From Nitrospirota bacterium (GTDB lineage: Bacteria; Nitrospirota; Nitrospiria; Nitrospirales; Nitrospiraceae), in the NCBI GenBank assembly GCA_020027965.1, contig JAHRHE010000021.1:1-47697 (forward strand): DNA of 47,697 bases. Reading direction: 5' to 3'. A model generated the notes under the pieces. The model had not been told where the DNA came from. It saw only the letters and a list, made by a program, of their open reading frames with translations, and made no database searches. Position numbers and translations under genes: made by a program. Below, piece after piece: positions 33,553-42,436 of the stretch; the first letter of the stretch is position 1, and the number at the start of each line of letters is the position of its first letter.

Positions 33553-34092
33553 ATGACGCGGATCCGAATCATGACATTGGTGGGGCTGCTCGCCGCGACG
33601 ACCGTCCTGGCTGGGCCAGAGGTCGGGTTGGCACAGGACAACAAGTGGGGATTCGGAACCGATGTGGGGTTCCTGAGCGGGACGGTGGACAACACCGTGT
33701 TCGCGATAAATCTGACCGCCGACTACTACTTCGATCCCGCCTTTTCGATCGGGCCCATGGTGCTGCTGGCACCCGCCGGCGATCTCACGCAGGTCGCCTT
33801 TGCCGGCGTGGCGCGGTATCACTTCCGGCTTCAGTCGTTCAACATCGTGCCCTTCGCCGGGATCGGGTTCGTGCATGCCAGCCTGGAACGCGGCTCGGGC
33901 CCCGGCCGCGTTGACACGAACGACACCAGCTACTACATTCCGCTCGGCATTACCGCAGAATACCAGGCTACCCGGAAGCTGGCGTTTGCTACCACGCTGA
34001 TGTTCAATCTACATAACTTGAGTATGGACCCGCCCATCGGGCGGGACACCCTGGACATCGCGGTGCTCTTCGGGTTCCGGTTCGGTCCTTAA
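33553..34092 (+). CDS. Small outer-membrane beta-barrel protein
   Basis: Start at the ATG at 33553, 8 bases after AAGGAG; a GTG two codons earlier would be too close to the site. About 179 residues: signal peptide through about residue 27 (LVGLLAATTVLAGPEVGLAQ), then alternating strands with aromatic ends (WGFGTDVGFLSGTV, AINLTADYYFDPAFSIGPMVLL, YHFRLQSFNIVPFAGIGFVHA, YIPLGITAEYQATRKLAFATTLMFNL) and a terminal strand VLFGFRFGP. Fits an OmpW/OprF-like eight-stranded barrel. Ligand or role unknown. Confidence 0.8.
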   Translation: MTRIRIMTLVGLLAATTVLAGPEVGLAQDNKWGFGTDVGFLSGTVDNTVFAINLTADYYFDPAFSIGPMVLLAPAGDLTQVAFAGVARYHFRLQSFNIVPFAGIGFVHASLERGSGPGRVDTNDTSYYIPLGITAEYQATRKLAFATTLMFNLHNLSMDPPIGRDTLDIAVLFGFRFGP

Positions 34093-34122
34093 TCCGAGCC
34101 GACCCCGCCATCCGACCCAACC

Positions 34123-34141
34123 GGGGCTCTGTTCCAGCCCC
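34123..34141. terminator. Possible shared terminator hairpin between convergent genes
   Basis: GGGGCT (34123-34128) and AGCCCC (34136-34141) around a 7-base loop, in the 58 bases between the stops of the outer-membrane barrel gene (+) and the cytochrome gene (-). No T-run, so the termination strength is doubtful. Confidence 0.4.
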
Positions 34142-34150
34142 TCGCCGGCG

Positions 34151-34690
34151 CTAGTGGCTGAACCGCACCACAATGGCGCCCATCAGATCCCCCTGTTTGA
34201 AATCCTTCTTCGGGCTCGACGGGTGCTGATTGTGACAATCCGCGCAGGACTGGACGATCGCGAAGTCCGCCGCCAGCCCCTTGAATTCCTTACCGTCCAT
34301 GAAGGTTATGATCTTCTGGTCGGGGTTCGCCATCATCTTCTTGAGGGCATCGGTTTCCGCTTGGGTCTTCGGGAGGTTGGATTTATAGATGGGGGTCAGC
34401 CCGATCAATCCCAGCTCGAATTCTTTGAGCTCGGCGCCGGCGGCCTTGACGAACTGTGCCGGCAGCATGATGGCGTGATCATCCTTCGTCCAGTTCTCGT
34501 TGGGTTTGACTCCCGCCTTCTTCACCTGCTCGACGACGCCCTTCGCATACACCGTGCGAAAGGCTTTGACCGTCGTCAAGATGTACTTGGTCATCACCTC
34601 TTGGGAGACATCGGCAGCCAGCACAAGAGGAGTGGCTACGCCGAATGCCACCAGGATGATCATCGCTCTGATTCCGGTGTGTTGTCTCAT
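34151..34690 (-). CDS. Periplasmic monohaem c-type protein, Tll0287/DUF3365-like
   Basis: 179 residues with a signal peptide (IILVAFGVATPLVLA) and one c-type haem motif CADCH near residue 150 followed by NQHPSSPKKDFKQGDLMGAIVVRF, the typical ending of Tll0287-like haem proteins. The middle (AIMLPAQFVKAAGAEL, GLIGLTPIYKSNLPKTQAE) also fits. Exported and matured in the periplasm. It may sense redox state or carry electrons; it stands alone. Very strong ribosome site AAGGAGGTG just upstream of the ATG at 34690. Confidence 0.88.
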   Translation of the reverse strand: MRQHTGIRAMIILVAFGVATPLVLAADVSQEVMTKYILTTVKAFRTVYAKGVVEQVKKAGVKPNENWTKDDHAIMLPAQFVKAAGAELKEFELGLIGLTPIYKSNLPKTQAETDALKKMMANPDQKIITFMDGKEFKGLAADFAIVQSCADCHNQHPSSPKKDFKQGDLMGAIVVRFSH

Positions 34691-34894
34691 TGGGCACCTC
34701 CTTGGTGAGCAGGTGATTGAGGAGATCGGACCAGACTGCCGGGAGCCTGATCCACCTGGGCTCCGGTTGTCAAGTCACTCAGGCAGGATGCGTCACTTGC
34801 CGCCTGCGCCCACGGCTCTGCCTTGACGCCCGGACCTCGGCTGTGGTCTCCTCTCGCTCAGCCGGTGGGACGCAGGGTCCGACTGGAGGGGACG

Positions 34895-35209
34895 ATGGGC
34901 AACGGGTGGTCCTTATATCACTACGAAGGGCAATGGCACCGGCATGAGTTTCACGAAGCCAGCCTCTCGGACAGCAAGCTCGTCATCGAGATTGCGATCG
35001 AGGACGCGGAAACGGTCACCGTGACGGCCTCCTCACGCGACGGGGTCAGGTACCAGGGCGATTATCGGTATCGAGAGGGGAGTTATTCCAACGGCGAAGT
35101 GCTCTTCGAGCGGTTCAAGGGACCAGCCGGCGACGTGCTGGTCGGAGAATGGCGAGAAGCCGGGGGACCGAAGGGGGATTGGATCATCAAGGTTCTCCCA
35201 CCAGGCTGA
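34895..35209 (+). CDS. Small protein of unknown function, beta-rich
   Basis: Start at the ATG at 34895 with GGAGGGG (34885-34891) upstream; the frame extends further left without support. 104 residues, soluble, rich in Tyr/Trp/Gly/Glu (WSLYHYEGQWHRHEF, RYQGDYRYREGSYSNGEVLFERF, LVGEWREAGGPKGDWIIKV), suggesting a small beta-sandwich. No family recognised. Its 3' end overlaps the 3' end of the convergent sortase gene by 23 bases. Confidence 0.7.
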   Translation: MGNGWSLYHYEGQWHRHEFHEASLSDSKLVIEIAIEDAETVTVTASSRDGVRYQGDYRYREGSYSNGEVLFERFKGPAGDVLVGEWREAGGPKGDWIIKVLPPG

Positions 35210-35840
35210 AGGCCTTGCCGGAATGACCTCCAAGTTCCTCGGCATCCTTTCCCTCCGCCGACACCACGTACCGGAGCGGCCCGCCCGGCACGATGGCATC
35301 GAAAGGATAGCAGGTGACCAGCACGAGGCTCGAGCGCGCTCGCTGGGAGAGAATGCGAGTCCTGCGCGCATCGACGACGTCAATCCCGGTTACGTGGTAG
35401 CGATAGAACTTCGTCCGTGGAGGCTGCCACGGCACTTCTACCAGGATCTCATCGCCGGGCTTCAGTTGTTCAAGAAAGCGAAAATGGGTGTCCCGGTGCG
35501 CGCTCATGATCATGGTCCCCATCTGCCCCGGCAGGGCGCTCGTTGAGACGAGGCCCGGTCCGAAGGCCAGCGTGCGCCCGCTGGCGCCAGCCAGGATGAT
35601 GAGGTTCACGCCATAGTTCGGCACGGACATCCGTGCAACTGGCCAGGTATCCGACCACGGCCAGGGGGTCACGTGCGCCTCTCCGTGGATCGTTCGTGAC
35701 CACGCGTGCTGCAGCAAATATTGCGCGAGCCGAGCCTTCACATAGATCCAGGCGCCCTGTGCTCCCAGCCACAGGCCGAGGAGCACAAGCCCCGCGCTCA
35801 AGAGCAGAGCAGGAATCGCCATCAGGCCCTGACGCCGCAT
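35187..35840 (-). CDS. Class GN sortase
   Basis: Membrane-anchored cysteine transpeptidase of the type found in Gram-negatives with a single dedicated substrate. 217 residues: N-terminal membrane helix (about 8-30), then the sortase fold with catalytic His115 in SAHRDTHF, Cys177 in LVLVTCYPF and Arg190 in GPLRYVV. It lies 13 bases after the stop of its probable substrate, with GAGGG at the right distance from the ATG at 35840. It should cut the LPQTA-type motif of the neighbour; what it attaches the product to in a Gram-negative envelope is not known. Confidence 0.92.
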   Translation of the reverse strand: MRRQGLMAIPALLLSAGLVLLGLWLGAQGAWIYVKARLAQYLLQHAWSRTIHGEAHVTPWPWSDTWPVARMSVPNYGVNLIILAGASGRTLAFGPGLVSTSALPGQMGTMIMSAHRDTHFRFLEQLKPGDEILVEVPWQPPRTKFYRYHVTGIDVVDARRTRILSQRARSSLVLVTCYPFDAIVPGGPLRYVVSAEGKDAEELGGHSGKAFSLVGEP

Positions 35841-35853
35841 CTGCGAGACCCTC

Positions 35854-38025
35854 TCACACCATGCGTACCCACGCGCGCATCCATGCGAGGCCCGCGCCCA
35901 CCAGCAGGGCGATCAATCCCAGGAGCATCTGCAGGCGCCCACTGGTCGCAGTTTGGGGCAGTCCGAAGACCGATGTGTAATCCCACCCTTGGGGCAGGTT
36001 CGTGGGGAGCGCGTGTGACTGCAGGGTCCGGTCTTCGGGACGGACCGGGGTGACGTCCACCGCCACCAGGCTGGTGTAGCGGCTGACCAGGTGATGTTTC
36101 AGGGCGACGTCAATCACCGCCTGGCGGACGAGATCGGGCTCTGCGCCGTTGACGTGCTGATCTATAAGCGAGGCAATTTTCCGGCGTGCCCAGAAGACCG
36201 AGAGGCCATCACGTGGCTTGGCCTGCCCGAATGACAGCTCGCTGGACCAGGGCATTGTGCCAAATCGGCCCGTCACGAGGATCGTCTCCTGCAACTTGTC
36301 CGCCTTGACCGCGAGGACCAGGGGTTCGCCTACGTAGAGGTCCGGCACACGCTCCGGCAGCATGTCGGCTTGGGTCTGGGACGTCAGCTCCACGCGGATC
36401 TCGGTAAGCGCCGGATGCTCGACCTTGCGAAACAGCGCGTCCATCTTTTCCTGCACCTCGGTCGTGCTGCCGATATAGGTGAAGGACCCGCGACCGAACT
36501 CCGCGGCCTTCTGCATGAAGTGACTGTTGGGAGCGGAGCCGATGCCGATGGTAAACAGACGGCTGTCTCCCAACCGGCGGCGGATCGTGCTGAAGAGCTC
36601 TTCCTCGTTGCCGACTGCTCCATCGGTGAGGAAGATGACCTGGCGCAGCCGCGGGCTCTTCTCGGTCCCATCAACCGGATCAGGCCGATCAAGCGCTCGC
36701 GTCAGTGCAGGCAGCATCTCGGTGCCGCCTTGGGCGGTGAGATTGCTCACGTACCGAAGCGCCTGCTGCACAGTGGCCGGCGTGGCAGGCTTCGGGTCCG
36801 GGTACAGGACTTTGGTGACACTGTTGAACTGGATGATGTTGAAGGTGTCCTCAGGCGTGAGACGGGCCAGGGCCAGGCCCAGTGCCGCTTTGGCCTGTTC
36901 GATCGAAGCCCCATGCATGGATCCCGAAGTATCGATGACGAAGATGGCCTCCCGGGGCACGCGGTGCCGGTGAAGCGCGGAAGGCTCCGGCGGCATGACT
37001 ATAATCATCGCAAAGCTCTCTCCGTCCTTCTGCTCCGTGAACAGGGCCGCGGTCGGGGTGTGGCCGGCCGCCGGCTGCCACATCAACTCGAAATCCCGGT
37101 CGGCGGGGACTGAGGCTTCCTCGAGCGCGATGCGGGTGCGCCCGTCCGGTTCCGCGGCGATCCGGATGGGATGATAGGCCGATTCCAGGCGTGCGAGGGG
37201 AAACCCGGGCGCCAGATCAATCGTGAGACTGACCGGATTGATGGGACCGTTGCGTGGAAGAGACACTGGCGGCGTGATGCGTGAGGCATCCGGGACCCGG
37301 TCAGTATCATGAGCCCAGCCGTGACCGTCCACGGGCTTCTCGGGCTCCCCGTGCGCCTGTGGCTCGCCGGGGATATAGCGTGGGCCCACCACCATCGGGA
37401 ATCGCAGGCGCAGTTGGCCCTGGTCGTAGTGAAGGGTCTCCTGGTATTCCAGCTCGACTGTGATCGCCTCGCCGGGACCGACGTTGGAGACGGAGGCGGT
37501 GAAGATGTTCGGCCGTTCCTGCTCAAGGAGGCTGGCCCGCTGGCCCCGCTGTTTCGCCTTCTCATAGGCCTGCTTCGCCTCAGCCCGTTCCTTGATCACG
37601 CCTTCGATCGTGCGCGGCCCGATCCTCATCCGCAGGTGGTCCACCGCCGCGTGGGTCGGCAGGGGGAAGACGTAAATCCCCTCCGCCCACTCATTGCCGG
37701 GGTTGGTGAAGTGCTGCTGCACGGTGGCGCGCGCGACCAGCCCGGTGACGGTGATCTGGACATCGGTCTTGAGAAGGGGCGCCGGTATCATGCTGGTCTG
37801 CTGCCCGGTGCGGAACAGCAGGGTGCCGTGGGTGGCCTCACCAATCCGGAATGCTTCCCTACTCTCGGGGGCCCCCGCCTGCTCCTGCGCGGAGACGGAT
37901 GTCGTGGGGCACGGCCAGGCGGAGAAGGCCGCGAGACAGAGCAGAGTTTTGAGACACAGGGCAATCGTGCGGCCCGGTTGGAATGAAGACACTGCTCGCA
38001 GGGAGGGAACGACAGGTCTCCACAT
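35854..38025 (-). CDS. Sortase-target surface protein with VIT and vWA domains
   Basis: Start at the ATG at 38025 with GAGGAG 5 bases upstream; upstream in-frame codons lack support. 723 residues: signal peptide (about 15-47), VIT domain (about 70-215), von Willebrand A domain (about 357-530) with the metal site DTSGS and LTDGAVGNEEE, a C-terminal vWA-associated region, then a sorting signal LPQTATSG, a hydrophobic helix and a basic tail (WMRAWVRMV). This is the architecture called marine proteobacterial sortase target protein, always next to a class GN sortase. Likely a surface adhesin or metal-dependent ligand-binding protein. Confidence 0.92.
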   Translation of the reverse strand: MWRPVVPSLRAVSSFQPGRTIALCLKTLLCLAAFSAWPCPTTSVSAQEQAGAPESREAFRIGEATHGTLLFRTGQQTSMIPAPLLKTDVQITVTGLVARATVQQHFTNPGNEWAEGIYVFPLPTHAAVDHLRMRIGPRTIEGVIKERAEAKQAYEKAKQRGQRASLLEQERPNIFTASVSNVGPGEAITVELEYQETLHYDQGQLRLRFPMVVGPRYIPGEPQAHGEPEKPVDGHGWAHDTDRVPDASRITPPVSLPRNGPINPVSLTIDLAPGFPLARLESAYHPIRIAAEPDGRTRIALEEASVPADRDFELMWQPAAGHTPTAALFTEQKDGESFAMIIVMPPEPSALHRHRVPREAIFVIDTSGSMHGASIEQAKAALGLALARLTPEDTFNIIQFNSVTKVLYPDPKPATPATVQQALRYVSNLTAQGGTEMLPALTRALDRPDPVDGTEKSPRLRQVIFLTDGAVGNEEELFSTIRRRLGDSRLFTIGIGSAPNSHFMQKAAEFGRGSFTYIGSTTEVQEKMDALFRKVEHPALTEIRVELTSQTQADMLPERVPDLYVGEPLVLAVKADKLQETILVTGRFGTMPWSSELSFGQAKPRDGLSVFWARRKIASLIDQHVNGAEPDLVRQAVIDVALKHHLVSRYTSLVAVDVTPVRPEDRTLQSHALPTNLPQGWDYTSVFGLPQTATSGRLQMLLGLIALLVGAGLAWMRAWVRMV

Positions 38026-38141
38026 AGTAGCTCCTCTTCTGCTGAACACCGTTTGGGTTGAGGACACCAGTGGGAGCCGGGCTGCGGACGTCTCGGCCGG
38101 TCGGCACCGGAGCGACGCCGCAGCCCACAGGCGCCGGCTCT

Positions 38142-39011
38142 TCATGGCGAAGGCGTAGACGTCGGGATTGGTTCGTTCCCCTTCGGCTGTTCCCGCTCGC
38201 CAGATTGGGCCTCAGCCGCCTTCGAGCCCCCTGGATTCTCCGTGTCCGTCGTGGCGAGCACCGTGGCCGGTGTGGCTTCCGGCTGTTCCGGCGCAGTCGG
38301 CGCCACCGGGTTCAGAGAGGCCGCAGGAGCCCCGGTCTTCATCAGTTCCAGGTGCACCCGCCGGTTGCGCTTGGAGCAGGTCTTGTTGAGTTCGCTACAG
38401 ACCGCCCCCTCTTTGCCGTGGCTGACGACCTGCACCGAAGCCTCGGGTACGCCGAGCTCGACCAGGTACTTCTTGACGGCCTCGGCTCGCTGGAGCCCGA
38501 GGGTCTTGTTGTACTTCGCCGGTCCGTGCTGATCGGTGAATCCCTGCACCAGCAGCGTGACTCCGCTCTCCTTGGTCAGGATCTGCGCGCGTTCCTGCAG
38601 GATGCTCTTGGCCTCGTCGCGCAGCTCGCTCTGATTGAAGCCGAAGTAGATGTCGGAGGCGCTCAGCTCTGGTTTCGTAATGGCGGGAGACTGCTCCGGA
38701 GTACTTGGAGTCGGCGGTGTCGAGGCCGGCATGGGAATCGGTCCCTGCACCGCGGTGCCGGTCCGGCCCGCATCCTTCGCGCTCGACCAGCCCTGCGGGG
38801 CGCTGACCTCTTTGGGTGGGCTCATCTTGGTGACGGTGTCACTGTCCCGTGAGAAGAACCAGGCCGCTCCGATCCCAATCATCAAGAGGATCACCCCGGC
38901 GGCCACAATGCTGACTTCCTTCGTGTCTTCCTTCTTCCCGGTCACAACCGGATTGACCCGCCCCGAGGGCGAGGATGTCGTCGCTTGAATCTGATTTGGT
39001 GTCATGGTCAT
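38142..39011 (-). CDS. OmpA-family protein with N-terminal membrane anchor
   Basis: Start placed at the ATG at 39011 beside GGAGGG; the ATG at 39005 is equally possible. About 290 residues: short N-terminus, one membrane helix (about 34-52, VSIVAAGVILLMIGIGAAWFF), Pro/Thr/Ser-rich linker, OmpA peptidoglycan-binding domain (about 120-245) with FGFNQSELRDEAKSIL, VQGFTDQHGPAKYNKTLGLQRAEAVKKYL and SKRNRRVHLEL, then a Pro/Ala/Glu-rich tail. Anchors to peptidoglycan. First gene of the sortase operon, 117 bases before the substrate gene, consistent with OmpA-family partners reported beside GN sortases. Confidence 0.88.
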   Translation of the reverse strand: MTMTPNQIQATTSSPSGRVNPVVTGKKEDTKEVSIVAAGVILLMIGIGAAWFFSRDSDTVTKMSPPKEVSAPQGWSSAKDAGRTGTAVQGPIPMPASTPPTPSTPEQSPAITKPELSASDIYFGFNQSELRDEAKSILQERAQILTKESGVTLLVQGFTDQHGPAKYNKTLGLQRAEAVKKYLVELGVPEASVQVVSHGKEGAVCSELNKTCSKRNRRVHLELMKTGAPAASLNPVAPTAPEQPEATPATVLATTDTENPGGSKAAEAQSGEREQPKGNEPIPTSTPSP

Positions 39012-39188
39012 CTGCCCTCCAGCTCGCTCCATCGAGCAAAGAAATTGTTGTGGTGATTCCGTCGTTCCCCAAGTCAGTCAGGCCGTTCTCCATGCGAGGT
39101 CCATCAAGGCGACGCCAGCCGATTCCTGGTCCGATTCACCTCCTTCCCGGTCTCAGGATTCGCTGTGCCAGCCTCGCTGTGGCTTAGA

Positions 39189-39203
39189 GCAATGGCAGTG
39201 CCA
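39189..39203 (-). promoter_or_regulatory. Sigma-54 promoter of the OmpA-sortase target-sortase operon
   Basis: On the minus strand, TGGCAC (39203-39198), 5 bases, TTGC (39192-39189), followed by T: an exact match to the core of the -24/-12 consensus with the invariant GG and GC at the right distance. It points at the OmpA-family gene. The predicted transcript start is about 39178. The adjacent gene upstream encodes a sigma-54 activator, which makes a chance match less likely. Confidence 0.75.
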
Positions 39204-39224
39204 CTGCGTCATGCCCCGCTCATG

Positions 39225-39250
39225 GCGTGCGTTTTATGGAAAACACGCGC
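39225..39250. promoter_or_regulatory. Candidate activator-binding inverted repeat
   Basis: GCGTGCGTTTT-ATGG-AAAACACGCGC, with 9 of 11 arm positions pairing, centred about 60 bases upstream of the predicted sigma-54 transcript start. The position is near for an enhancer site (commonly -80 to -150) but allowed. The binding protein is inferred only. Confidence 0.35.
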
Positions 39251-39421
39251 GAACCACACGTTCGACGGCGTGCTTGAGAGGGTTTTCGGTAAGAAACTCC
39301 TCCTCTCCCCGCAACCTCGTGCGGGGATTTCCCCGCATCCCTCGCCGATTCCCGCACACCCTCCACGGGGAAACGTGAATCGCGCCTCGTGCCTGCGCGC
39401 TGAAGCGCTCCGGCGCGCAAG

Positions 39422-39492
39422 CGTGAAGCGTATCTCGTGAAGAATCTGACGACATACGAACGACGAGATACAGTCTTCCGGAGGGCTTCACG
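39422..39492. repeat. REP-like palindrome, copy 3 (downstream of the sigma-54 activator)
   Basis: CGTGAAGCGTATCTCGT (39422-39438), identical to copy 1, pairs with ACGAGATAC (39463-39471) and a diverged GCTTCACG (39485-39492). It starts 29 bases beyond the stop of the sigma-54 activator gene and may protect the 3' end of that transcript. Confidence 0.75.
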
Positions 39493-39520
39493 AGTAACGT
39501 TTTACGGGGGGAAGATGGGG

Positions 39521-42367
39521 TCAGCGGGCGAAGTGTTGCCGGATCAGTGTCTCGACGGACCGGAAGTGGCGGTCAGGCAGGTTCTTGAACCGCTTCTTGC
39601 AGGCGGCGATGGCCTTCTCAGCGGATCCGAACTCTTGAATCGTTCTCTGGAGATGCTGGTAATAGTCCAGCAGCTTCAGCTCCACCGTCCTGACGAGGGC
39701 AGGATCGCCAGCCAGCGCGAGCGCGGCCTTCGGATGATCGCCCTGTGATTCCACGAGAGCCTGGAAGCCCATGCCTTTGAGACGCTGCGTGACCGTACTG
39801 CGGTCCCAACCCAGGGCCCGAGCGGCCGCCTGCATATCGAACTCATGCTGGCGTAGGCAGGCCAGGACAGCCTGGTCGCTTCCTGGGTCCTTCATGAGGG
39901 CCGAAGCAGCCGGACCGGCACGGACGCCGCGGGGCGCTTCCGGCGCAAGCCGCAGATCCTGCGCGGTGATCACCCCTCCTTCGGTCAGGGCGACGGCCTG
40001 CTCGAGGCACTGTCGCAATTCCCGGAGATTACCGTTCCACCGCTGCGCCTGCAGGGCCTCGAGCGCCTCTTCGGAGAACCGCAGGCCGTCATGTCCGACC
40101 TGGACCGCAGCCTCCCGCACGAACCGTTCGGCCAGGAGGGGGAGGTCCAGCGCGCGTTCGCGCAGGGGAGGCAGCCTGAGCACGATCCCCTTCAAGCGCG
40201 AATAGAGGTCCTCCCGAAACCAACCTTCGGCCACGCCGCGCTGGAGATCCTTGTTGGTCGCGGCCACGACCCGAACATCTACCGTGATGGGCCTGGTGGC
40301 CCCGACCGCATGGAAGGTCTTCTCCTGGAGAACCCGCAGCAGTTTGCCCTGGTGTTCCAGACGAAGATCCCCGATCTCGTCGAGAAAGATCGTCCCCTGG
40401 TGCGCCAGTTCGAAGTACCCCTTGCGGTCACCCAGGGCGCCCGTGAAGCTCCCTTTGACGTGACCAAAGAGCTCGCTTTCGAAGAGCTCGGCCGGGATCG
40501 CGGCCATGTTGACGGGGACGAAGGGCTGGTCGGCCCGCGGCCCGAGCCGATGCACGGCCCGTGCAAACAGCTCCTTCCCCGTCCCGGATTCGCCCAGAAT
40601 CAGGACCGCCAGCGGTGACCGCGCGCATTTCTTGAGATCTCGAAACACCGCCAGCACAACGGGATCCCGGGTGAGGATGCCCATCTGCTCGCACTCCTGG
40701 CGCAGCCACTCCTGTTCAGTGTCTCCGAGCCCCCCCGCTTCATTTGTCACAGCCCGAAGGCCCTTGAGCTGCTCCTCGAGCTCCTGGAGCCGCCGGCGGG
40801 TGGCCTCTTCCTGGGATCGGGCCTCCGCCAATTGCTCGCGCAAGGCATCAGCCGAGCGAACGAGTGCGTCCTTCTGACCTCCTTTCCCGGCCGATCGGGT
40901 CGCGCCAGCCCGCGCAGCCGCCACATCCTCTTCCAGCTCTTCCACGTTGGATTCGTGGCAGACCAGGGCTTCCCGGACCGTGGCCAGCTCGTGCTGGACC
41001 ATCACGATTTCGTCCTCCAGCCGGCGGATCCGATGGCCGGCTGCCACCTGCATCCAGATCGTGGCGCCGCCAGTGGCCAGGGTGAGGGCGGACAAGGGAA
41101 GAAACGCGGGAAGGACCCAACCTACGAAGGCTGGGGCTAGCAGCACGACGCCGGCGAAGCTTGCTGCAAGCCCCGCCACCGCCACGACGCCTCTCCAGCT
41201 TGCCATGGTGAGCAAGAGCCAGGCCGCCAGGCCTGCGAGCCCCAGCGCGAGGATCATTGGCGCGGCCGACGGAGCCTCTCGAACCCACTGCCCGGTCACC
41301 AGGGTATTGAGCAGACTGGCTTGGATGAGACCGTCCGTTCCGTGCAGCGTCAAGGGCGTGCGGGAGGTCATCCCACCCGGGGCAGGCGGGGTTGGAATGA
41401 CCAGCACGATCTTCCCCCCGATCCACTCCCGCAGTTTCTCCGTGTCCCCGTCTTCGATCGCACTCCAGAGCGTCAAGAAGGACAGTGACGGAAAGGTCCG
41501 GGCCAGGTCGCCGCCGGCATCGTTGAGCAGGACTTGACCCCGTCCATCAATCGGAATCGAGATCGTGCCGGTTCGTCCATCCGGGAACCGCGCCTCACGA
41601 AAGATCACGGCCTCTCCGGGAGTGATGGCGACCTCCTCAGGTTCGATGTTCCAGAACTCCGCGGCCATGGCCAGGGCGAACGCGGGAACGGCCCGGTCAC
41701 CGAGGATGATGTACAGGGGGAGCCGTCGCACCACACCGTCATCGTCAGCCGGCGCGAAGGTATGGCCCAGGCCCATGGCCTGGTGAGCCAAGGCCGGCAA
41801 GGGCCTGTTCAGGGGGTTGCCCGACCACAAGCCCGCGACCTGGTCCGGCCTGACGGTTGGCCAACTGGCATGGGCCGTGCCCGGGAGCGTGTCGAGGAGC
41901 CGCTCCGCACCGCCGTCATCGGGTGGCAGACGGAGCGAGAGGGGTGAGAACGGATAGATGACCGCGTCCCCAGACTTGGTGGCTTCACTTAACATCGCAT
42001 CGCTCGCGGCGCCGCCGCGTCCCGGGGGACTCGGGTCCCCCATCGGCACCTCCAGTCCGATCACCGCGGCGCCCGCGCGTCCCAGTGCCGTGATGACTCG
42101 TGCCAGGAGCGCATGATCCCAGGCCCCTGTCCCGAATCGACCTTCACTCGCAGGGTCTCTGGTGATGACGAGGAGGAGAGGACTCACGGAGACTGGCTTC
42201 CGCAGCCGGAGCCAGGCATCGTACGGGCTCCATTCCAACGCCGTGACGGTGGAGGGCGCCGCCTGCCAGCAGGCCCACGCGAGCAGGGTGGCCAGCAGGC
42301 CGATGAGAACCGCCTGCACGGTCGTGGAACGCGTGAGGGTGGAGAGGACGGTCGGCTTACTCGACAT
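39521..42367 (-). CDS. Membrane-bound sigma-54 activator with CHASE2 sensor
   Basis: About 948 residues from the ATG at 42367 (a GTG at 42403 is the alternative). N-terminal membrane helix (about 17-35), CHASE2 extracytoplasmic sensor (about 40-365), three membrane helices (about 368-440), a long coiled coil (about 445-570), sigma-54 AAA+ domain with Walker A GESGTGKE (about 590), sigma-contacting loop GSFTGA (about 639), Walker B DEIGDL (about 664) and REDLYSRL, a Fis-type HTH (MQAAARALGWDRSTVTQRLKGMGF), then an unusual further 80 residues. It would couple an external signal directly to sigma-54 transcription without a separate kinase. It sits beside a sigma-54 promoter driving the sortase operon. 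Confidence 0.92.
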   Translation of the reverse strand: MSSKPTVLSTLTRSTTVQAVLIGLLATLLAWACWQAAPSTVTALEWSPYDAWLRLRKPVSVSPLLLVITRDPASEGRFGTGAWDHALLARVITALGRAGAAVIGLEVPMGDPSPPGRGGAASDAMLSEATKSGDAVIYPFSPLSLRLPPDDGGAERLLDTLPGTAHASWPTVRPDQVAGLWSGNPLNRPLPALAHQAMGLGHTFAPADDDGVVRRLPLYIILGDRAVPAFALAMAAEFWNIEPEEVAITPGEAVIFREARFPDGRTGTISIPIDGRGQVLLNDAGGDLARTFPSLSFLTLWSAIEDGDTEKLREWIGGKIVLVIPTPPAPGGMTSRTPLTLHGTDGLIQASLLNTLVTGQWVREAPSAAPMILALGLAGLAAWLLLTMASWRGVVAVAGLAASFAGVVLLAPAFVGWVLPAFLPLSALTLATGGATIWMQVAAGHRIRRLEDEIVMVQHELATVREALVCHESNVEELEEDVAAARAGATRSAGKGGQKDALVRSADALREQLAEARSQEEATRRRLQELEEQLKGLRAVTNEAGGLGDTEQEWLRQECEQMGILTRDPVVLAVFRDLKKCARSPLAVLILGESGTGKELFARAVHRLGPRADQPFVPVNMAAIPAELFESELFGHVKGSFTGALGDRKGYFELAHQGTIFLDEIGDLRLEHQGKLLRVLQEKTFHAVGATRPITVDVRVVAATNKDLQRGVAEGWFREDLYSRLKGIVLRLPPLRERALDLPLLAERFVREAAVQVGHDGLRFSEEALEALQAQRWNGNLRELRQCLEQAVALTEGGVITAQDLRLAPEAPRGVRAGPAASALMKDPGSDQAVLACLRQHEFDMQAAARALGWDRSTVTQRLKGMGFQALVESQGDHPKAALALAGDPALVRTVELKLLDYYQHLQRTIQEFGSAEKAIAACKKRFKNLPDRHFRSVETLIRQHFAR

Positions 42368-42436
42368 GGCGTCTCGGTGTGCAGGGTGGAACGAGGAGGT
42401 CACGGCACGACACGCTCATCACTCACGACGAAGAGG

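Larger units (their letters stand above)
39012..39520. other. 509-base regulatory stretch before the sortase operon
   Basis: Lies between the start of the OmpA-family gene and the stop of the sigma-54 activator, both leftward. No gene supported: short frames have no ribosome site next to a start. It holds a sigma-54 promoter (39189-39203), a 26-base imperfect inverted repeat upstream of it (39225-39250) and a REP-like palindrome (39422-39492). The leader from the promoter to 39011 is about 165 bases long. Confidence 0.65.

Noticed and set aside
38839-39093. Minus-strand frame starting before the OmpA-family gene
   Set aside because: It overlaps the OmpA-family coding sequence in another frame and loses protein character where the OmpA frame begins.
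39193-39207. Sigma-54-like site on the plus strand (GG-N10-GC)
   Set aside because: A by-product of the partly palindromic minus-strand site. The plus direction leads only to the 3' end of the activator gene and matches the consensus less well.
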